In this document: piece after piece, positions 18,692 to 28,504 of the stretch
Layout of the letters: each line of letters opens with the position of its first letter
How positions within the stretch are numbered: position 1 is the stretch's first letter
Notes under the pieces: model-generated
Told to the model about the DNA's origin: nothing
The model's input: only the letters and a program-made list of their open reading frames with translations
Databases searched by the model: none
NCBI GenBank assembly: GCA_002633085.1
Contig: NSIV01000002.1
Coordinates: 293,602 to 357,601 of the forward strand
Direction of reading: 5' to 3'
Source: Curvibacter sp. PD_MW3
GTDB lineage: Bacteria; Pseudomonadota; Gammaproteobacteria; Burkholderiales; Burkholderiaceae_C
DNA: 64,000 nucleotides
Program-made: the position numbers and the translations under genes

Positions 18692-19156
18692 ATGAACTCA
18701 ACCTCCAAAACCCGACGCCAGTTGCTGGCCAGCAGCGCCGGCCTGGGCGCCTGGCTACTGGTGCGGCCTGCCGCAGCCGCACCGGATGAACTGGCCGCGG
18801 CCATCAGCGCCTGGAGCGGTGGCGCCTCGGTGCAGCGCGGCCGCGTCAAGCTCGACATCGCACCGCTGGTGGACAACGGCAACACGGTGCCGATCAGCGT
18901 CAGCGTGGCGAGCCCGATGACCGTAGCCGATCACGTCACCGCTATTGCCATCTTCAACGAGCGCAACCCGCAGCGCGACGTGGCCCGTTTCACACTGGGC
19001 CCGCGTGCCGGCCTCGCCGCTGTGTCCACGCGCATCCGGCTGGCCACCACGCAGAAACTGGTGGCGGTGGCACGCATGAGCGACGGCAGTTACTGGTCGC
19101 ACACGGTCGAGGTGATCGTGACGCTGGCCGCCTGCCTGGAAGGCGAGGAGAGTTGA
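18692..19156 (+). CDS. soxY: SoxY-like sulfur carrier with non-canonical C-terminus
   Basis: 154-residue periplasmic carrier. A Tat-type signal (TRRQLLASSAGLGAW) leads a SoxY domain. In the Sox system the substrate is carried on the Cys of a C-terminal GGCGG swinging arm. Here the strand EVIVTL is kept but the tail reads AACLEGEES: the Cys (C148) is present, the flanking glycines are lost and six residues follow it instead of two. The partner SoxZ starts 2 bp downstream. The call as SoxY rests on position, the Tat signal and the overall fold pattern. Confidence 0.82.
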   Translation: MNSTSKTRRQLLASSAGLGAWLLVRPAAAAPDELAAAISAWSGGASVQRGRVKLDIAPLVDNGNTVPISVSVASPMTVADHVTAIAIFNERNPQRDVARFTLGPRAGLAAVSTRIRLATTQKLVAVARMSDGSYWSHTVEVIVTLAACLEGEES

Positions 19157-19158
19157 AC

Positions 19159-19479
19159 ATGGCACGCACCCTCATCAAGGCCCCGGCCAGCGCCCGGCGC
19201 GGCGAGATCATCGCCATCAGCACCATCATCGGCCACCCGATGGAAACCGGTTTTCGCCCTGGTGCCGACGGCCAGGTGCTGCCGCGCGACATCATTCAGC
19301 GCTTCACCTGCCACTACAACGACGAGCTGGTGTTCAGTGCCGAGCTGTTTTCAGCCATTGCCGCCAACCCCCTGATTGCCTTCCACACCGTGGCCACGGC
19401 CAGTGGCACGCTGCGCTTGCACTGGGAAGGTGACCATGGCTTCAGCCACACGGAAAGCGTGACCCTCAACGTGACATGA
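19159..19479 (+). CDS. soxZ: SoxZ sulfur oxidation carrier partner
   Basis: 106-residue protein matching SoxZ throughout: the opening VKIRAP-like ARTLIKAPASARRGEI, the HPMETGFRP block and the end strand FSHTESVTLNVT. SoxZ has no signal of its own and is co-exported with Tat-targeted SoxY as a heterodimer. The ATG at 19159 was chosen over TTG 19153. Its stop overlaps the soxA start by 4 bp. Confidence 0.9.
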   Translation: MARTLIKAPASARRGEIIAISTIIGHPMETGFRPGADGQVLPRDIIQRFTCHYNDELVFSAELFSAIAANPLIAFHTVATASGTLRLHWEGDHGFSHTESVTLNVT

Positions 19480-20252
19480 AGCACTGGCGAGCCGCTCTTC
19501 TTTTTGGTGCCGTGCTGGCATGCCATGCGCAGACCCAGCCCATGGCGCAGCCCGAACCGCGTCATTCGGGGTTCGACTTCATGGGCACGGCGGTGCAGAC
19601 CATGCAGCGCGACGATGCCCTTAACCCGGCCATGCTGTGGGTCAAACAGGGCGAGACCCTGTGGCACACGCCGGCGGGCGCGAGTGGCAAAACCTGCGCC
19701 AGTTGCCATGGTGCCGTCAGCAGCCTGCGCGGCGTCGCCACGCGCTTCCCGGCCTTCGATGCCGACTTGCAGCGGCCCATCAATCTGGCGCAACGCATCA
19801 ACCAGTGCCGGCAGAACCGGCAGCAGGCCGAGCCCTGGCGGCTGGAAAGCCCGGACCTGCTGAGCCTGGAAAGCTTCATCGCGCTGCAGTCGCGCGGCCT
19901 GCCCATCGCACCGCCAGCCGATGCACGCCTGCAATCGTTCGTGGAGCGCGGCCGGGCACGCTACCAGCAACGCCTGGGGCAACTCGACCTCTCATGTGCC
20001 CAGTGCCACGATCAGCGCTGGGGCCAGCGTTTGGGGGGCACGGTCATCCCACAGGCGCATCCCACCGGCTACCCGCTGTACCGGCTCGAGTGGCAAGGAG
20101 TTGGTTCACTGCAACGCCGGCTGCGCAACTGCCTGAGCGGCGTACGCGCCCAGCCCTGGCCTTATGGGGCAACGGAGCTGGTGGAGCTGGAGCTGTATCT
20201 GGCGGCACAGGCCCGCGGCATGACGTTGGAGAGCCCCGCCGTTCGGCCTTGA
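19476..20252 (+). CDS. soxA: SoxA-like diheme cytochrome c
   Basis: 258-residue periplasmic c-type cytochrome with signal peptide to about residue 18. Heme sites C74-AS-C77-H78 and C174-AQ-C177-H178; the structural Cys of the INQCR block is C111, and the active-site Cys is C219 in RNCLSGVRAQPW, whose persulfide ligates the catalytic heme. All features of a working SoxA are kept. With SoxX it should form the c-type thiosulfate (or related thiol) conjugating enzyme. It closes an operon that has no soxB, soxC or soxD. Confidence 0.92.
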   Translation: MKHWRAALLFGAVLACHAQTQPMAQPEPRHSGFDFMGTAVQTMQRDDALNPAMLWVKQGETLWHTPAGASGKTCASCHGAVSSLRGVATRFPAFDADLQRPINLAQRINQCRQNRQQAEPWRLESPDLLSLESFIALQSRGLPIAPPADARLQSFVERGRARYQQRLGQLDLSCAQCHDQRWGQRLGGTVIPQAHPTGYPLYRLEWQGVGSLQRRLRNCLSGVRAQPWPYGATELVELELYLAAQARGMTLESPAVRP

Positions 20253-20354
20253 GCGCCCATACTGCTGGTAATATCGGCTGCAAGGGGGAGTCCATGCCAG
20301 CTGTTTCGACTCCGATCACAACAAAAACGGATTTCGATAACAGCTTGCAGGACC

Positions 20355-23132
20355 ATGCCGCGACCCATACTTCGCCATATCAGCCTTAAAACACGCGTCG
20401 CCCTGGCGATGGGCATCCTCTTCATCGGTGTGGTCGGCACCATGGCGCTGCTGGGCTTGCGCTACTTCGAAGCCGAATTCCGCAACAGCCTGTTCGCCCA
20501 GCAGTACACCCTGGTATCTTCGCTGGCCACCAGCGTCGACGAGAAGATCCGGATCACACAAGACGCGCTGAATCTCTCTGCGAACCACCTCCCACGCGAA
20601 GCCCTGTCCGACCCAGAGCTGGCGCAGCGGTTGCTCGATCGCATGGCCGCACTGCACTCGCTGTTCGACAACGGGCTCTTTCTGATCTCTCCCGAAGGCA
20701 AGGTGATTGCCGAGAGCCCCTACAAACCCGACCGGCGTGGACGCGACATCACCAACCGGAAGTTCTTCCAGGTCACCGCCGCCACCCTCAAGCCGTACAT
20801 CTCCTCGCCGTATCTGTCGTCCTACCTGCCGGGGCAACCCGCCCTGATGATGACCTCCCCGCTGCTGAACGATCGCGGCGAACTGATCGGCATCCTGCAA
20901 GGCAGCTTTGACCTGCTGGGCCGCAACTTCCTGGCCAACCTCAACCAGGTCAAGATCGGCCACTCGGGCTACGTCTTCATCACCGACCAGGAGCGAACGG
21001 TGATCATGCACCCTGACCCCATCCGCCTCATGATGGAGGCAGCGCGCCCCGGCAAGAACGAACTCTACGATCGGGCACTGGCCGGATTTGAAGGCAGCGG
21101 TCCGACCATCACTTCGCATGGCCAAGCCATGTTCAGCAGTTTCAAGCGCCTGTCCACCACCGGCTGGATCCTCGCTGCCAACTATCCCGTCGCCGAGGCC
21201 GAAGCACCGCTGCGCCAGGCCCAGCGCTATTTCCTGCTGGCCTTGGCACTGGGAACCGGCATCGTGCTGCTGGTCGCCTGGCTCATCATGCGCCGGATCA
21301 TGGCGCCACTGGCCACACTCACGCGCCATGTCCAGGAGCTCCCCGGCAAAACGGGCGCGGACCGACTGCTGCCAGTCACCAGCGGCGGCGAGATCGGCAC
21401 TCTGATGCAGGCCTCCAATGCCATGGTCCGTACGCTGGATGAACAGCAGCAGACCCTGCGCGACAGTGAAGCACGTTTTCGCAGCCTGACCGAGCTGTCA
21501 ACCGACTGGTACTGGGAGCAGAACGCCGAATTCCGTTTCACCCAGATGTCTATCGGTCGCATCCGCACCGATGTCGAACCGTTCATCGGCAAGACCCGCT
21601 GGGAGCTCCCTTTGGAGGGCGTGACACCCGCGCAATGGGCTGAGCACCGCCGGCTGCTGGAACAGCACGAACCATTCAAGGGCTTTGTCTACCAGGTTCG
21701 CGCCGACAACGGCGAATTGCACACCTTCTCCGTCAGTGGCACCCCCTTCTTTGACGAACAGGGGCTGTTCCGTGGCTACCGCGGTGTGGGCTCCGACATC
21801 ACCGACCGCATGACGGCCGAGCAGCGCATCGAGTTCCTGGCCTACCACGATCCCCTGACCGGCCTGCCCAATCGCCTGCTGCTGCAAGACCGCTTCGAAC
21901 AGGCCGTTGCCCAGGCCCAACGCGACAACAGCCGGGTCGCCCTGCTGTTTCTCGATCTCGACAGCTTCAAGAGCATCAATGACACCCTGGGCCACCATTG
22001 TGGCGACGCCTTGCTCAAGAAGGTTGCCGAGCGCCTGAAAGAGTGCGTTCGCGACACCGACGCCATCTCCCGCCAGGGGGGTGACGAATTCCTGATCGTG
22101 CTGCGCGACCTGCCAGACGCCGACGTCGCGGCCGAGGTCATGACCAAGGTCATGGAACGGTTGCAGGAGCCTTTTACGCCCGATGGCCACGAGATGATCA
22201 CCACCTCCGTCTCCATAGGCGCGACGATCTTCCCCGAAGATGGCAACGATTTCGAAACCTTGCTGAAAAAGGCCGACTTGGCCATGTACCGCGCCAAGGA
22301 AGCCGGGCGTAACGCCTATCGTTTCTTCGACGAAGCGATGAATGCCGAAACCGTTGACCACCTGCAGTTGCTGCGAGGACTGCGCCGGGCGCTGGAACGC
22401 CACGAATTCACGCTCTACTACCAACCCCAGATTGATCTGGCCAGCGGCAGGGTGATTGGGGTCGAAGCGCTGTTGCGCTGGCAACACCCCGAGCTGGGAC
22501 TGATCGAGCCGCAGCGTTTCATCCCGGTGGCGGAGGAAAGCGGCCTGATCGTGCCCATCGGTCAGTGGGTTCTGTTCGAAGCCTGCCGCCAGGCCATGGC
22601 TTGGCAACGGGCCGGCTTGCCGCCTTTGACGATGGCCGTCAACTTCTCCGGCGTCCAGTTCAAACGCGGCGATGTGGAACAGTCCGTCAGGCGCGCGCTG
22701 AAGGAGTCAGGACTGCCGCCTGCGCTGCTGGAACTGGAGCTGACCGAATCGATCCTGATCCAGAACGTCGACGGCGTGCTGGCCAGCCTGCAAAACCTCA
22801 AACGGTTGGGCGTGCAACTCTCGATCGACGACTTCGGGACCGGCTACTCCAGCCTGGCCTACCTCAAGCGCTTTGACATTGACCGACTCAAGATCGACCG
22901 CACGTTTGTGCGTGACCTTGCCACCGACCCGGATGATGCAGCCATCGTGCGCGCCATCATCCAGATGGCCAACAGTCTCAACCTGCGCACGATTGCCGAA
23001 GGCGTCGAAACGGAAGACATGCTGGCGCAACTGCGCGCCTTCGGCTGTGACGAGGTCCAGGGTTTCCTGTTCGCCCGGCCCATGCCGGCGGCCGACATGG
23101 CGCGTTTTCTCACAGATCAGACAACCCGTTAA
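20355..23132 (+). CDS. membrane diguanylate cyclase/phosphodiesterase (Cache-PAS-GGDEF-EAL)
   Basis: 925-residue c-di-GMP enzyme. Order: helix at about 12-34, periplasmic double-Cache sensor to about 290, second helix 292-315, HAMP, PAS at about 375-490, GGDEF with RQGGDEF near 574, and EAL with GVEALLRW near 702. The product-inhibition site RDTD lies five residues before GGDEF. EAL catalytic residues are all visible ([31 protein letters not shown]), so both activities look possible. The periplasmic Cache domain suggests a small-molecule signal. It starts 102 bp after the Sox operon, with GCAGGA upstream of ATG 20355. Confidence 0.93.
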   Translation: MPRPILRHISLKTRVALAMGILFIGVVGTMALLGLRYFEAEFRNSLFAQQYTLVSSLATSVDEKIRITQDALNLSANHLPREALSDPELAQRLLDRMAALHSLFDNGLFLISPEGKVIAESPYKPDRRGRDITNRKFFQVTAATLKPYISSPYLSSYLPGQPALMMTSPLLNDRGELIGILQGSFDLLGRNFLANLNQVKIGHSGYVFITDQERTVIMHPDPIRLMMEAARPGKNELYDRALAGFEGSGPTITSHGQAMFSSFKRLSTTGWILAANYPVAEAEAPLRQAQRYFLLALALGTGIVLLVAWLIMRRIMAPLATLTRHVQELPGKTGADRLLPVTSGGEIGTLMQASNAMVRTLDEQQQTLRDSEARFRSLTELSTDWYWEQNAEFRFTQMSIGRIRTDVEPFIGKTRWELPLEGVTPAQWAEHRRLLEQHEPFKGFVYQVRADNGELHTFSVSGTPFFDEQGLFRGYRGVGSDITDRMTAEQRIEFLAYHDPLTGLPNRLLLQDRFEQAVAQAQRDNSRVALLFLDLDSFKSINDTLGHHCGDALLKKVAERLKECVRDTDAISRQGGDEFLIVLRDLPDADVAAEVMTKVMERLQEPFTPDGHEMITTSVSIGATIFPEDGNDFETLLKKADLAMYRAKEAGRNAYRFFDEAMNAETVDHLQLLRGLRRALERHEFTLYYQPQIDLASGRVIGVEALLRWQHPELGLIEPQRFIPVAEESGLIVPIGQWVLFEACRQAMAWQRAGLPPLTMAVNFSGVQFKRGDVEQSVRRALKESGLPPALLELELTESILIQNVDGVLASLQNLKRLGVQLSIDDFGTGYSSLAYLKRFDIDRLKIDRTFVRDLATDPDDAAIVRAIIQMANSLNLRTIAEGVETEDMLAQLRAFGCDEVQGFLFARPMPAADMARFLTDQTTR

Positions 23133-23245
23133 AGCGCTCCCTGACGTCGCCCGCATTGACTGGCGCCATGACCCTGGCCGGCTTCGGCTTGGCCGGTTCG
23201 CAAAAGCGAACTTGGCACTTCCCGTTGGACTTCCCCATCTCTTCT

Positions 23246-23755
23246 TTAATGCATGGTTTGCGCGACCAAGCCCATGTCGGTGCTGCGCATGAGCTTTTCG
23301 ATGTCGAGCAGGATCAGCATGCGGTTTTCCAGCGACCCAATGGCCAGCAGGTGGTCGCCGGCAATCGCCGAGTTCAGTTCCGGCACCGGGCGCAGTTGCT
23401 CTGGCGCCAGCGTGATCACGTCTGACACGCCGTCGACCACCATGCCGATGACCTGCTGGCCGATGTTGAGCACGATCACCACTGTGAAGCCGTCGTACTT
23501 GACCTCTTCCAGGTTGAACTTCATGCGCATGTCCACGATGGGCACGATCACGCCGCGCAGGTTGACCACACCCTTGATGTAATCCGGCGCGTTGGCCATG
23601 CGGGTGGGCGCCTCGTAGGAGCGGATCTCCTGCACGCGCAGGATGTCGATACCGTACTCTTCGTGCCCCAGCTTGAAGGCTAGGAACTCGCGGATGTGGG
23701 TGGGCACCATGCCCGCGGGCTGCCCTTGGCTCTGATTGGCTTGCGTGTGATTCAT
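23246..23755 (-). CDS. cheW: chemotaxis coupling protein CheW
   Basis: 169-residue CheW that links chemoreceptors to the CheA kinase. The family blocks [43 protein letters not shown] and the final LLDIEKLM are intact. It lies 16 bp after the chemoreceptor gene on the same strand, but no CheA is encoded nearby, so the kinase must come from another locus. The 113 bp between it and the convergent GGDEF-EAL gene contains a small TTCGC-AAAA-GCGAA hairpin (23197-23210) and no gene. Confidence 0.95.
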   Translation of the reverse strand: MNHTQANQSQGQPAGMVPTHIREFLAFKLGHEEYGIDILRVQEIRSYEAPTRMANAPDYIKGVVNLRGVIVPIVDMRMKFNLEEVKYDGFTVVIVLNIGQQVIGMVVDGVSDVITLAPEQLRPVPELNSAIAGDHLLAIGSLENRMLILLDIEKLMRSTDMGLVAQTMH

Positions 23756-23771
23756 GGTGGTTCGCCTTTGA

Positions 23772-25316
23772 TTACTTGAAGACTTTCACGGCATGCACCA
23801 GCTGGTCAGCCTGCATCTTCAGGTTGTCGGCAGCGGCCGCACTCTCTTCGACCAGCGCGGCATTTTGTTGTGTCGTCTGATCCAGCAAGGTGATGGCTTC
23901 GCCCACCTGGGCCACGCCCTGGGCCTGCTCGGAGCTGGCAATCGTGATCTGGCTCATCAGCTCCGTCACCTGGCGAATGGAACTCACCACTTCGTTCATG
24001 GTTATGCCGGCCTGATCCACCAGGGTGCTTCCCTGCGCGACGCGCTGCACGCTGTCGTCGATGAGCGTCTTGATTTCCTTGGCGGCTTCGGCACTGCGGC
24101 CGGCCAGAGATCGCACCTCACTGGCTACCACGGCAAAGCCGCGGCCCTGTTCGCCCGCGCGCGCAGCCTCCACAGCGGCATTGAGCGCCAGGATATTGGT
24201 CTGGAAGGCGATGCCGTCGATCACGCCGATGATGTCGGCGATCTTCTTGCTCGAATTGTTGATGCCCTTCATGGTATCGACCACCTGGGCTACCACTTCA
24301 CCGCCCTTGACGGCCACGATACTGGCATTCTGAGCCAACCCATTGCCCTGGCGCGCGTTGTCGGCATTCTGCTTGACGGTGGAGCTGAACTGCTCCATCG
24401 AAGCTGCCGTTTCTTCCAGCGCACTGGCCTGGCTTTCGGTACGACCACTGAGATCCAGATTACCCGAGGCAATCTGGACGCTGGCCGAAGCGACCACCTG
24501 GGAACGCGCTCCCACATCATCCACCAGGGCGCGCAGGTTCAGGCCCGACTGGTTGATGGCGCGCAACAGCATGCCGATTTCATCCACGCGGTTGAGGTTG
24601 ATGTTCTTGCCAGCCTGGCCGCTGGCCACCGTCTGGGCCTGCGACAGGATGGCTTGCACGGGCCCAGCGATCTGGTACTCCAGCATGAGGCAACTGAGCG
24701 CAGCGCCCGCCAGCACACCGCCGGCAATGATGCCCAGCGCCATGCCGCTGATGCCGGCTGCCGCAACAGATCCCAGGGCCAGGAACGCGGCCAGCGCACA
24801 GGCCAGGCGGATGCGCCTGCGCATGGGCATGACCCGGAACATCGTGGTCCAGCCCATCAAGCCGGAGCGCACGACGATGCCCTTGTGAAAAGCCAGGCCC
24901 TTGGCACGGCCCTCACGAATGTTTTTATAAAGTTCCTCGGCTGCAGCAATTTCGGTGGCTTCCGGCTTGGTGCGCACCGACATGTAGCCGGTGACCTGAC
25001 CGTTGCGCTTGATCGGCGTCGCATTGGCACGCACCCAATAGTGATCGCCATTCTTGCGCCGATTCTTCACCAGAGCCGTCCACGCCTCCCCGTTCTTGAG
25101 CGTGTCCCACATGTCGGCAAACGCCTCCTTGGGCATGTCGGGGTGGCGCACCATGTTGTGCGGCTGGCCCAGGATCTCATCGCGCTCGTAGCCGCTGACC
25201 TCGACGAAAGCCTCGTTGGCATAGGTGACATGGCTCTGCGTGTCGGTGGTCGACATCAGTGTCACGCCCTCCGGGAACGCGTACTCGCGCTGGGTCACGG
25301 GTTGGTTGTTTCTCAT
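23772..25316 (-). CDS. Aer-like methyl-accepting chemotaxis protein with N-terminal PAS
   Basis: 514-residue receptor. An N-terminal cytosolic PAS domain (about 15-115, with the [11 protein letters not shown] and [10 protein letters not shown]-like blocks of energy-taxis sensors) is followed by two closely spaced hydrophobic helices at 160-210 with no real periplasmic domain, a HAMP-like stretch and the signalling domain with the hairpin tip [20 protein letters not shown]. It therefore senses an internal cue such as redox state, as Aer does through FAD; FAD binding here is inference. It ends in VFK with no CheR/CheB pentapeptide. CheW and a receiver gene flank it. Confidence 0.93.
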   Translation of the reverse strand: MRNNQPVTQREYAFPEGVTLMSTTDTQSHVTYANEAFVEVSGYERDEILGQPHNMVRHPDMPKEAFADMWDTLKNGEAWTALVKNRRKNGDHYWVRANATPIKRNGQVTGYMSVRTKPEATEIAAAEELYKNIREGRAKGLAFHKGIVVRSGLMGWTTMFRVMPMRRRIRLACALAAFLALGSVAAAGISGMALGIIAGGVLAGAALSCLMLEYQIAGPVQAILSQAQTVASGQAGKNINLNRVDEIGMLLRAINQSGLNLRALVDDVGARSQVVASASVQIASGNLDLSGRTESQASALEETAASMEQFSSTVKQNADNARQGNGLAQNASIVAVKGGEVVAQVVDTMKGINNSSKKIADIIGVIDGIAFQTNILALNAAVEAARAGEQGRGFAVVASEVRSLAGRSAEAAKEIKTLIDDSVQRVAQGSTLVDQAGITMNEVVSSIRQVTELMSQITIASSEQAQGVAQVGEAITLLDQTTQQNAALVEESAAAADNLKMQADQLVHAVKVFK

Positions 25317-25335
25317 GTTTATCTTCCTTCAAGCG

Positions 25336-25719
25336 TCAATGTCTGGATGCGAGTTCGCAGGCGGCATGCAGTTGCACCACCAACAGGGCGTTTTCGAATT
25401 CGGTCGGCTTGTCGAAGAACCAGTCAGCGCCGGCCTGCAGGCAGCGGGCACGGTTGAACGGGCTATCGTCGCTGCTCAGTACGAGCACTTCCATGCCAGG
25501 GGCGAGCTGTTTGAGGGTAGGAATGATCTGCAGGGCGTTGCCGTCGGCCAGATGCAGATCCAGGATCAGCAGCGTCGGGGGCTTCTGCTCCACACAGCGC
25601 AAGGTTTGCGTCATGGAGTCGGCAGTGTCGATCTCGTCGATGCCGGCAATGCCATGCAGCACCCCCATCCAGCGGGTACGGATCAGTTCGGAGTCATCGG
25701 CGACGAGCAGGTTCAACAT
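25336..25719 (-). CDS. stand-alone response regulator receiver domain
   Basis: 127-residue single REC domain with no output domain. Acidic pocket D8/D9, phosphoacceptor D54 (ILDLHLADG), Ser82/Ser83 and K104 (FFDKPTEF) are in place. It ends shortly after the fold in a His-containing tail. It is 19 bp upstream of the chemoreceptor gene on the same strand, so it could act like CheY or as a phosphate sink; the sequence does not tell which. Confidence 0.88.
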   Translation of the reverse strand: MLNLLVADDSELIRTRWMGVLHGIAGIDEIDTADSMTQTLRCVEQKPPTLLILDLHLADGNALQIIPTLKQLAPGMEVLVLSSDDSPFNRARCLQAGADWFFDKPTEFENALLVVQLHAACELASRH

Positions 25720-25829
25720 GCCGCTATGGTGCCGAGTGCATACCTCCGGCGCTATCGGACGGCGCCGGTTTGGCTGTCAGGAAAGGCTGAGACGGGTAGG
25801 AGAATTCCTACACCGGTGCAAGTTGCGCG

Positions 25830-26462
25830 TCAGTTCAGCAGGCCGTGCTGCATGGCATAACGCGTCAACTCGGCAACGCCGGAGAGATTGAGTTTTTCCA
25901 TCAGCCGCGTCTTGTGCGTGCTCACGGTCTTGTTGCTGATACACAGCTGCTCGGCGATGTCGTTGACGCCCTTGCCAGCCACCAGCAGACGAAACACTTC
26001 GAGCTCGCGATCCGACAAGGTCATGTAGGCCGGTTTTTCACTGGTGATTGACATGTCAAACACCAGCTTCTCGGCCAGTTCGGGGGCGATGAACTTGCCG
26101 CCGCCCGCCACCCGGCGGATGGCGCCCAGCAGCACGTCCATCTCACTGTCCTTGGTCACGTAGCCATTGGCGCCCGCCTTGAGCACACGGGCCGCAACTT
26201 GCACCTCGTTGTGCATGCTCAGTACCAGAATGGGCAAGCCGGCCCAGTGGGCTTTGACACGGGCAATCAGGTCCGGGCCGCTCAGACCCGGCATGTTGAT
26301 GTCCAGCAGTAGCAGGTCTGGGACCTGTTGGCGCAAAAACGCCAGCACCTCATTGCCGTTGATGGCCTCTCCGACCACCTCCAGGTCCGGCGCCAGCGAA
26401 AACACCTGCTTCAAACCACTGCGCACGATGGCATGGTCGTCTGCAACAAGCAGTCTGATCAT
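25830..26462 (-). CDS. NarL/FixJ-family response regulator
   Basis: 210-residue DNA-binding regulator. REC domain with D8/D9, phosphoacceptor D54 (LLLDINMPG) and KDSE; a LuxR-type helix-turn-helix at about 145-205 (LSDRELEVFRLLVAGK, NDIAEQLCISNKTVSTHKTRLMEKL). Its start overlaps the stop of the histidine-kinase gene (ATGA), so the pair forms a two-component system. Targets are unknown. The 110 bp between it and the receiver gene contains no gene. Confidence 0.93.
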   Translation of the reverse strand: MIRLLVADDHAIVRSGLKQVFSLAPDLEVVGEAINGNEVLAFLRQQVPDLLLLDINMPGLSGPDLIARVKAHWAGLPILVLSMHNEVQVAARVLKAGANGYVTKDSEMDVLLGAIRRVAGGGKFIAPELAEKLVFDMSITSEKPAYMTLSDRELEVFRLLVAGKGVNDIAEQLCISNKTVSTHKTRLMEKLNLSGVAELTRYAMQHGLLN

Positions 26463-27919
26463 GGGTTGTCCTTTTCCGTGGCATCAAATTCCAGGGGAAT
26501 GCTCACGCTGATATGGGTTCCCTGCCCGGGGGCGCTGTTGACCTCGACCTGCCCGCCCATGGCGATCGCACGCTCCTCCATGCCCAGCAGGCCGAAGGAC
26601 TTCTTCCTGCGCGCTTCAGACAAGTCGAACCCCAGACCATCATCGGACACCTCCAATCTGAGGTACCCGTCCTGCTGACGCATGGAAATATCCACCCGGC
26701 TGGCCCGCGCATAACGCGCGATATTGGTCAGCGACTCCTGCACGATGCGAAACAGAACCACGGCACGTGCCTCGTCCACCTCGGCAACTTTCTGGTCAAC
26801 ATGGAATTCACAGGCCGTCCCCGTGCGGGAGGTGAATTCGCTACAGACCCATTCAATGGCAGGAGCCAGCCCCATGTCCAGTGCGGCCGGCCGCAAGCTG
26901 CTGGCCACGTTGCGCACCCCCTGGATGGCGCGGTCTACCAAGGCCTTCATGGCTTCTGTTTTTTCCTTGAGCCCCGGATTCTCGGCATAGCTTTGCATGC
27001 CAAGAAAAGACAAGTCCATCCGCAGGGCAGTCAGCACCTGGCCCAGCTCATCATGTACTTCACGCGCAATGTGTTTACGCTCGCTTTCGCGCTCTTTCTC
27101 TGTCTGAACTGTCAACGCCCGCAAACGCTGGCCCGAGGCCATGAGTGCCTGTTCGGCCCGTTGCTGATCGCTCACATCGCGCACCACCGCCATCAGCAGA
27201 TCCCCGCGATTGGTCTGTAGCGGGCTGAGATTGATGTCAGCCGGAAATTCGCTCCCGTCCTTGCGCAGGCAGGAAAGGGCTGCGCCCATCTTCACCATAC
27301 GCCCGGCATTGCGGGTGTAGTCGCTACGATGCTCTTCATGCACGGCGCGCAAACGCGATGGAATCAACAGCTCCACCGGCTGACCGACCAGTTCGTCGCG
27401 CCGGTAGCCGAACAACGCCTCCGTGCGGGCATTGATCTGCACGATGTGGCCCCGGGTATTGGTCAGGATAAAAGCATCCGGCGCGAATTCGATGACATCG
27501 CGGAACATGCCTTCCAGGCTGCGATGCTGGGCATGCAGGGCCAGATGGGTCTTCACCCGCGCCAGCAGGACATTCATGCTGATGGGCTTGGTGATGAAGT
27601 CGGCGGCTCCCAGCTCGAAACCTCGGGTCTGGGCCTCGTTATCGCTCAGGGCTGTGATGAAAATGACGGGAATCGAGCGACTGGCTTCATCTGCCTTGAG
27701 CCGCTCGCAAACCTCATAACCATCCATGCCGGACATCATCACATCCAGCAGGATCAGATCGGGCGGATCGCGTCGAACCCTCTCCAGCGCCGTCGGACCG
27801 TCGTCCACGGTCAACACCTCGTAGTCCGCCGTCTCCAGCATGAACGTCAGCATCATCAGGATGTCCTGAGCGTCATCGACCACCAGGATGCGTGATTTGG
27901 CGTTGGGCATGGGGTTCAT
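26459..27919 (-). CDS. REC-PAS-HisKA_3 sensor histidine kinase
   Basis: About 486 residues, soluble. An N-terminal receiver domain (D59 in LILLDVMMSG) comes first, then PAS (about 140-260, with PVELLIPSRLR and RKDGSEFPADI), the HisKA_3 phosphoacceptor block REVHDELGQ with H289, and an HATPase_c domain ending near VSIPLEF (the DGLGFD and FGLLGMEERA boxes). Having REC upstream of the kinase suggests it is itself a target of another kinase. It signals to the NarL-type regulator that overlaps it. The start is uncertain: ATG 27919, 27910 and 27970 are in frame, none with a strong ribosome site. Confidence 0.9.
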   Translation of the reverse strand: MNPMPNAKSRILVVDDAQDILMMLTFMLETADYEVLTVDDGPTALERVRRDPPDLILLDVMMSGMDGYEVCERLKADEASRSIPVIFITALSDNEAQTRGFELGAADFITKPISMNVLLARVKTHLALHAQHRSLEGMFRDVIEFAPDAFILTNTRGHIVQINARTEALFGYRRDELVGQPVELLIPSRLRAVHEEHRSDYTRNAGRMVKMGAALSCLRKDGSEFPADINLSPLQTNRGDLLMAVVRDVSDQQRAEQALMASGQRLRALTVQTEKERESERKHIAREVHDELGQVLTALRMDLSFLGMQSYAENPGLKEKTEAMKALVDRAIQGVRNVASSLRPAALDMGLAPAIEWVCSEFTSRTGTACEFHVDQKVAEVDEARAVVLFRIVQESLTNIARYARASRVDISMRQQDGYLRLEVSDDGLGFDLSEARRKKSFGLLGMEERAIAMGGQVEVNSAPGQGTHISVSIPLEFDATEKDNP

Positions 27920-27976
27920 TGTCAGGCCTGATTTTGCATGAACTGAACTTTTTGCTGTTCCCTTTATCATTCAGTC

Positions 27977-28414
27977 ATGCGCATCCTGCTCCTCGCCCTC
28001 ATGATTGCCCTGCTGCCCCTGCGCGGCTGGGTGGGCGACGCCATGGCGGTGGAGATGGTGGCAAGTGCCTTGAACGACACCGAAATCGCTACGGATTTCG
28101 CAGCACCTCACGCAGATAACACAAGGCCAGAGGCCGAATACCATGCACAGGCCACAGCCATGGCCCATGCCGACTGCCCGGGCCACACGGCCATGATGAC
28201 CAGCAGTGACAGCCCGGCAGACGACATGCAGCACCCTGTCCACGCGGCCGACTGCGCCACGTGCGCGGCCTGCCAGATCTGCCACACCGTCGCCCTGACG
28301 CCGGTGGCGTGGCACATCGGCACCTACGCCCTGCCGGCCGTCCAGCCGCAGGCATCCTCCCACCATTTCGCCAGCGCCGAGCGCGCCCCGGGCTTCAAAC
28401 CGCCCATTTTCTGA
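27977..28414 (+). CDS. secreted His/Cys/Met-rich small protein, head of copper operon
   Basis: 145-residue protein with a Sec signal peptide (about 1-24). The mature part is rich in His, Met and Cys, with CPGH and the cluster CATCAACQICH near residues 94-104, suggesting metal binding in the periplasm. It resembles the small hypothetical proteins that often open copper-resistance clusters of beta-proteobacteria; I do not recognise a named family with certainty. The start ATG 27977 is divergent from the kinase gene. Copper-linked function is inference from context and composition. Confidence 0.75.
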   Translation: MRILLLALMIALLPLRGWVGDAMAVEMVASALNDTEIATDFAAPHADNTRPEAEYHAQATAMAHADCPGHTAMMTSSDSPADDMQHPVHAADCATCAACQICHTVALTPVAWHIGTYALPAVQPQASSHHFASAERAPGFKPPIF

Positions 28415-28504
28415 TCCTGACAGCCGTAGTGCGTCCGCCGTGTCCCGAAACCGGGCTCATGGTGATGCCACACCGTTCCCTGAACGCTGTTTTGGAGAAG
28501 ATTC

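Noticed and set aside
20253-20354. GGAGTC/GACTCC pair (20287-20292, 20308-20313) before the first GGDEF-EAL gene as operator
   Set aside because: Short 6-bp arms with a 15-nt gap, no supporting copy elsewhere; likely chance.
23197-23210. TTCGC-AAAA-GCGAA hairpin as terminator between the GGDEF-EAL and cheW genes
   Set aside because: Only 5 bp of stem and no T run on either strand.
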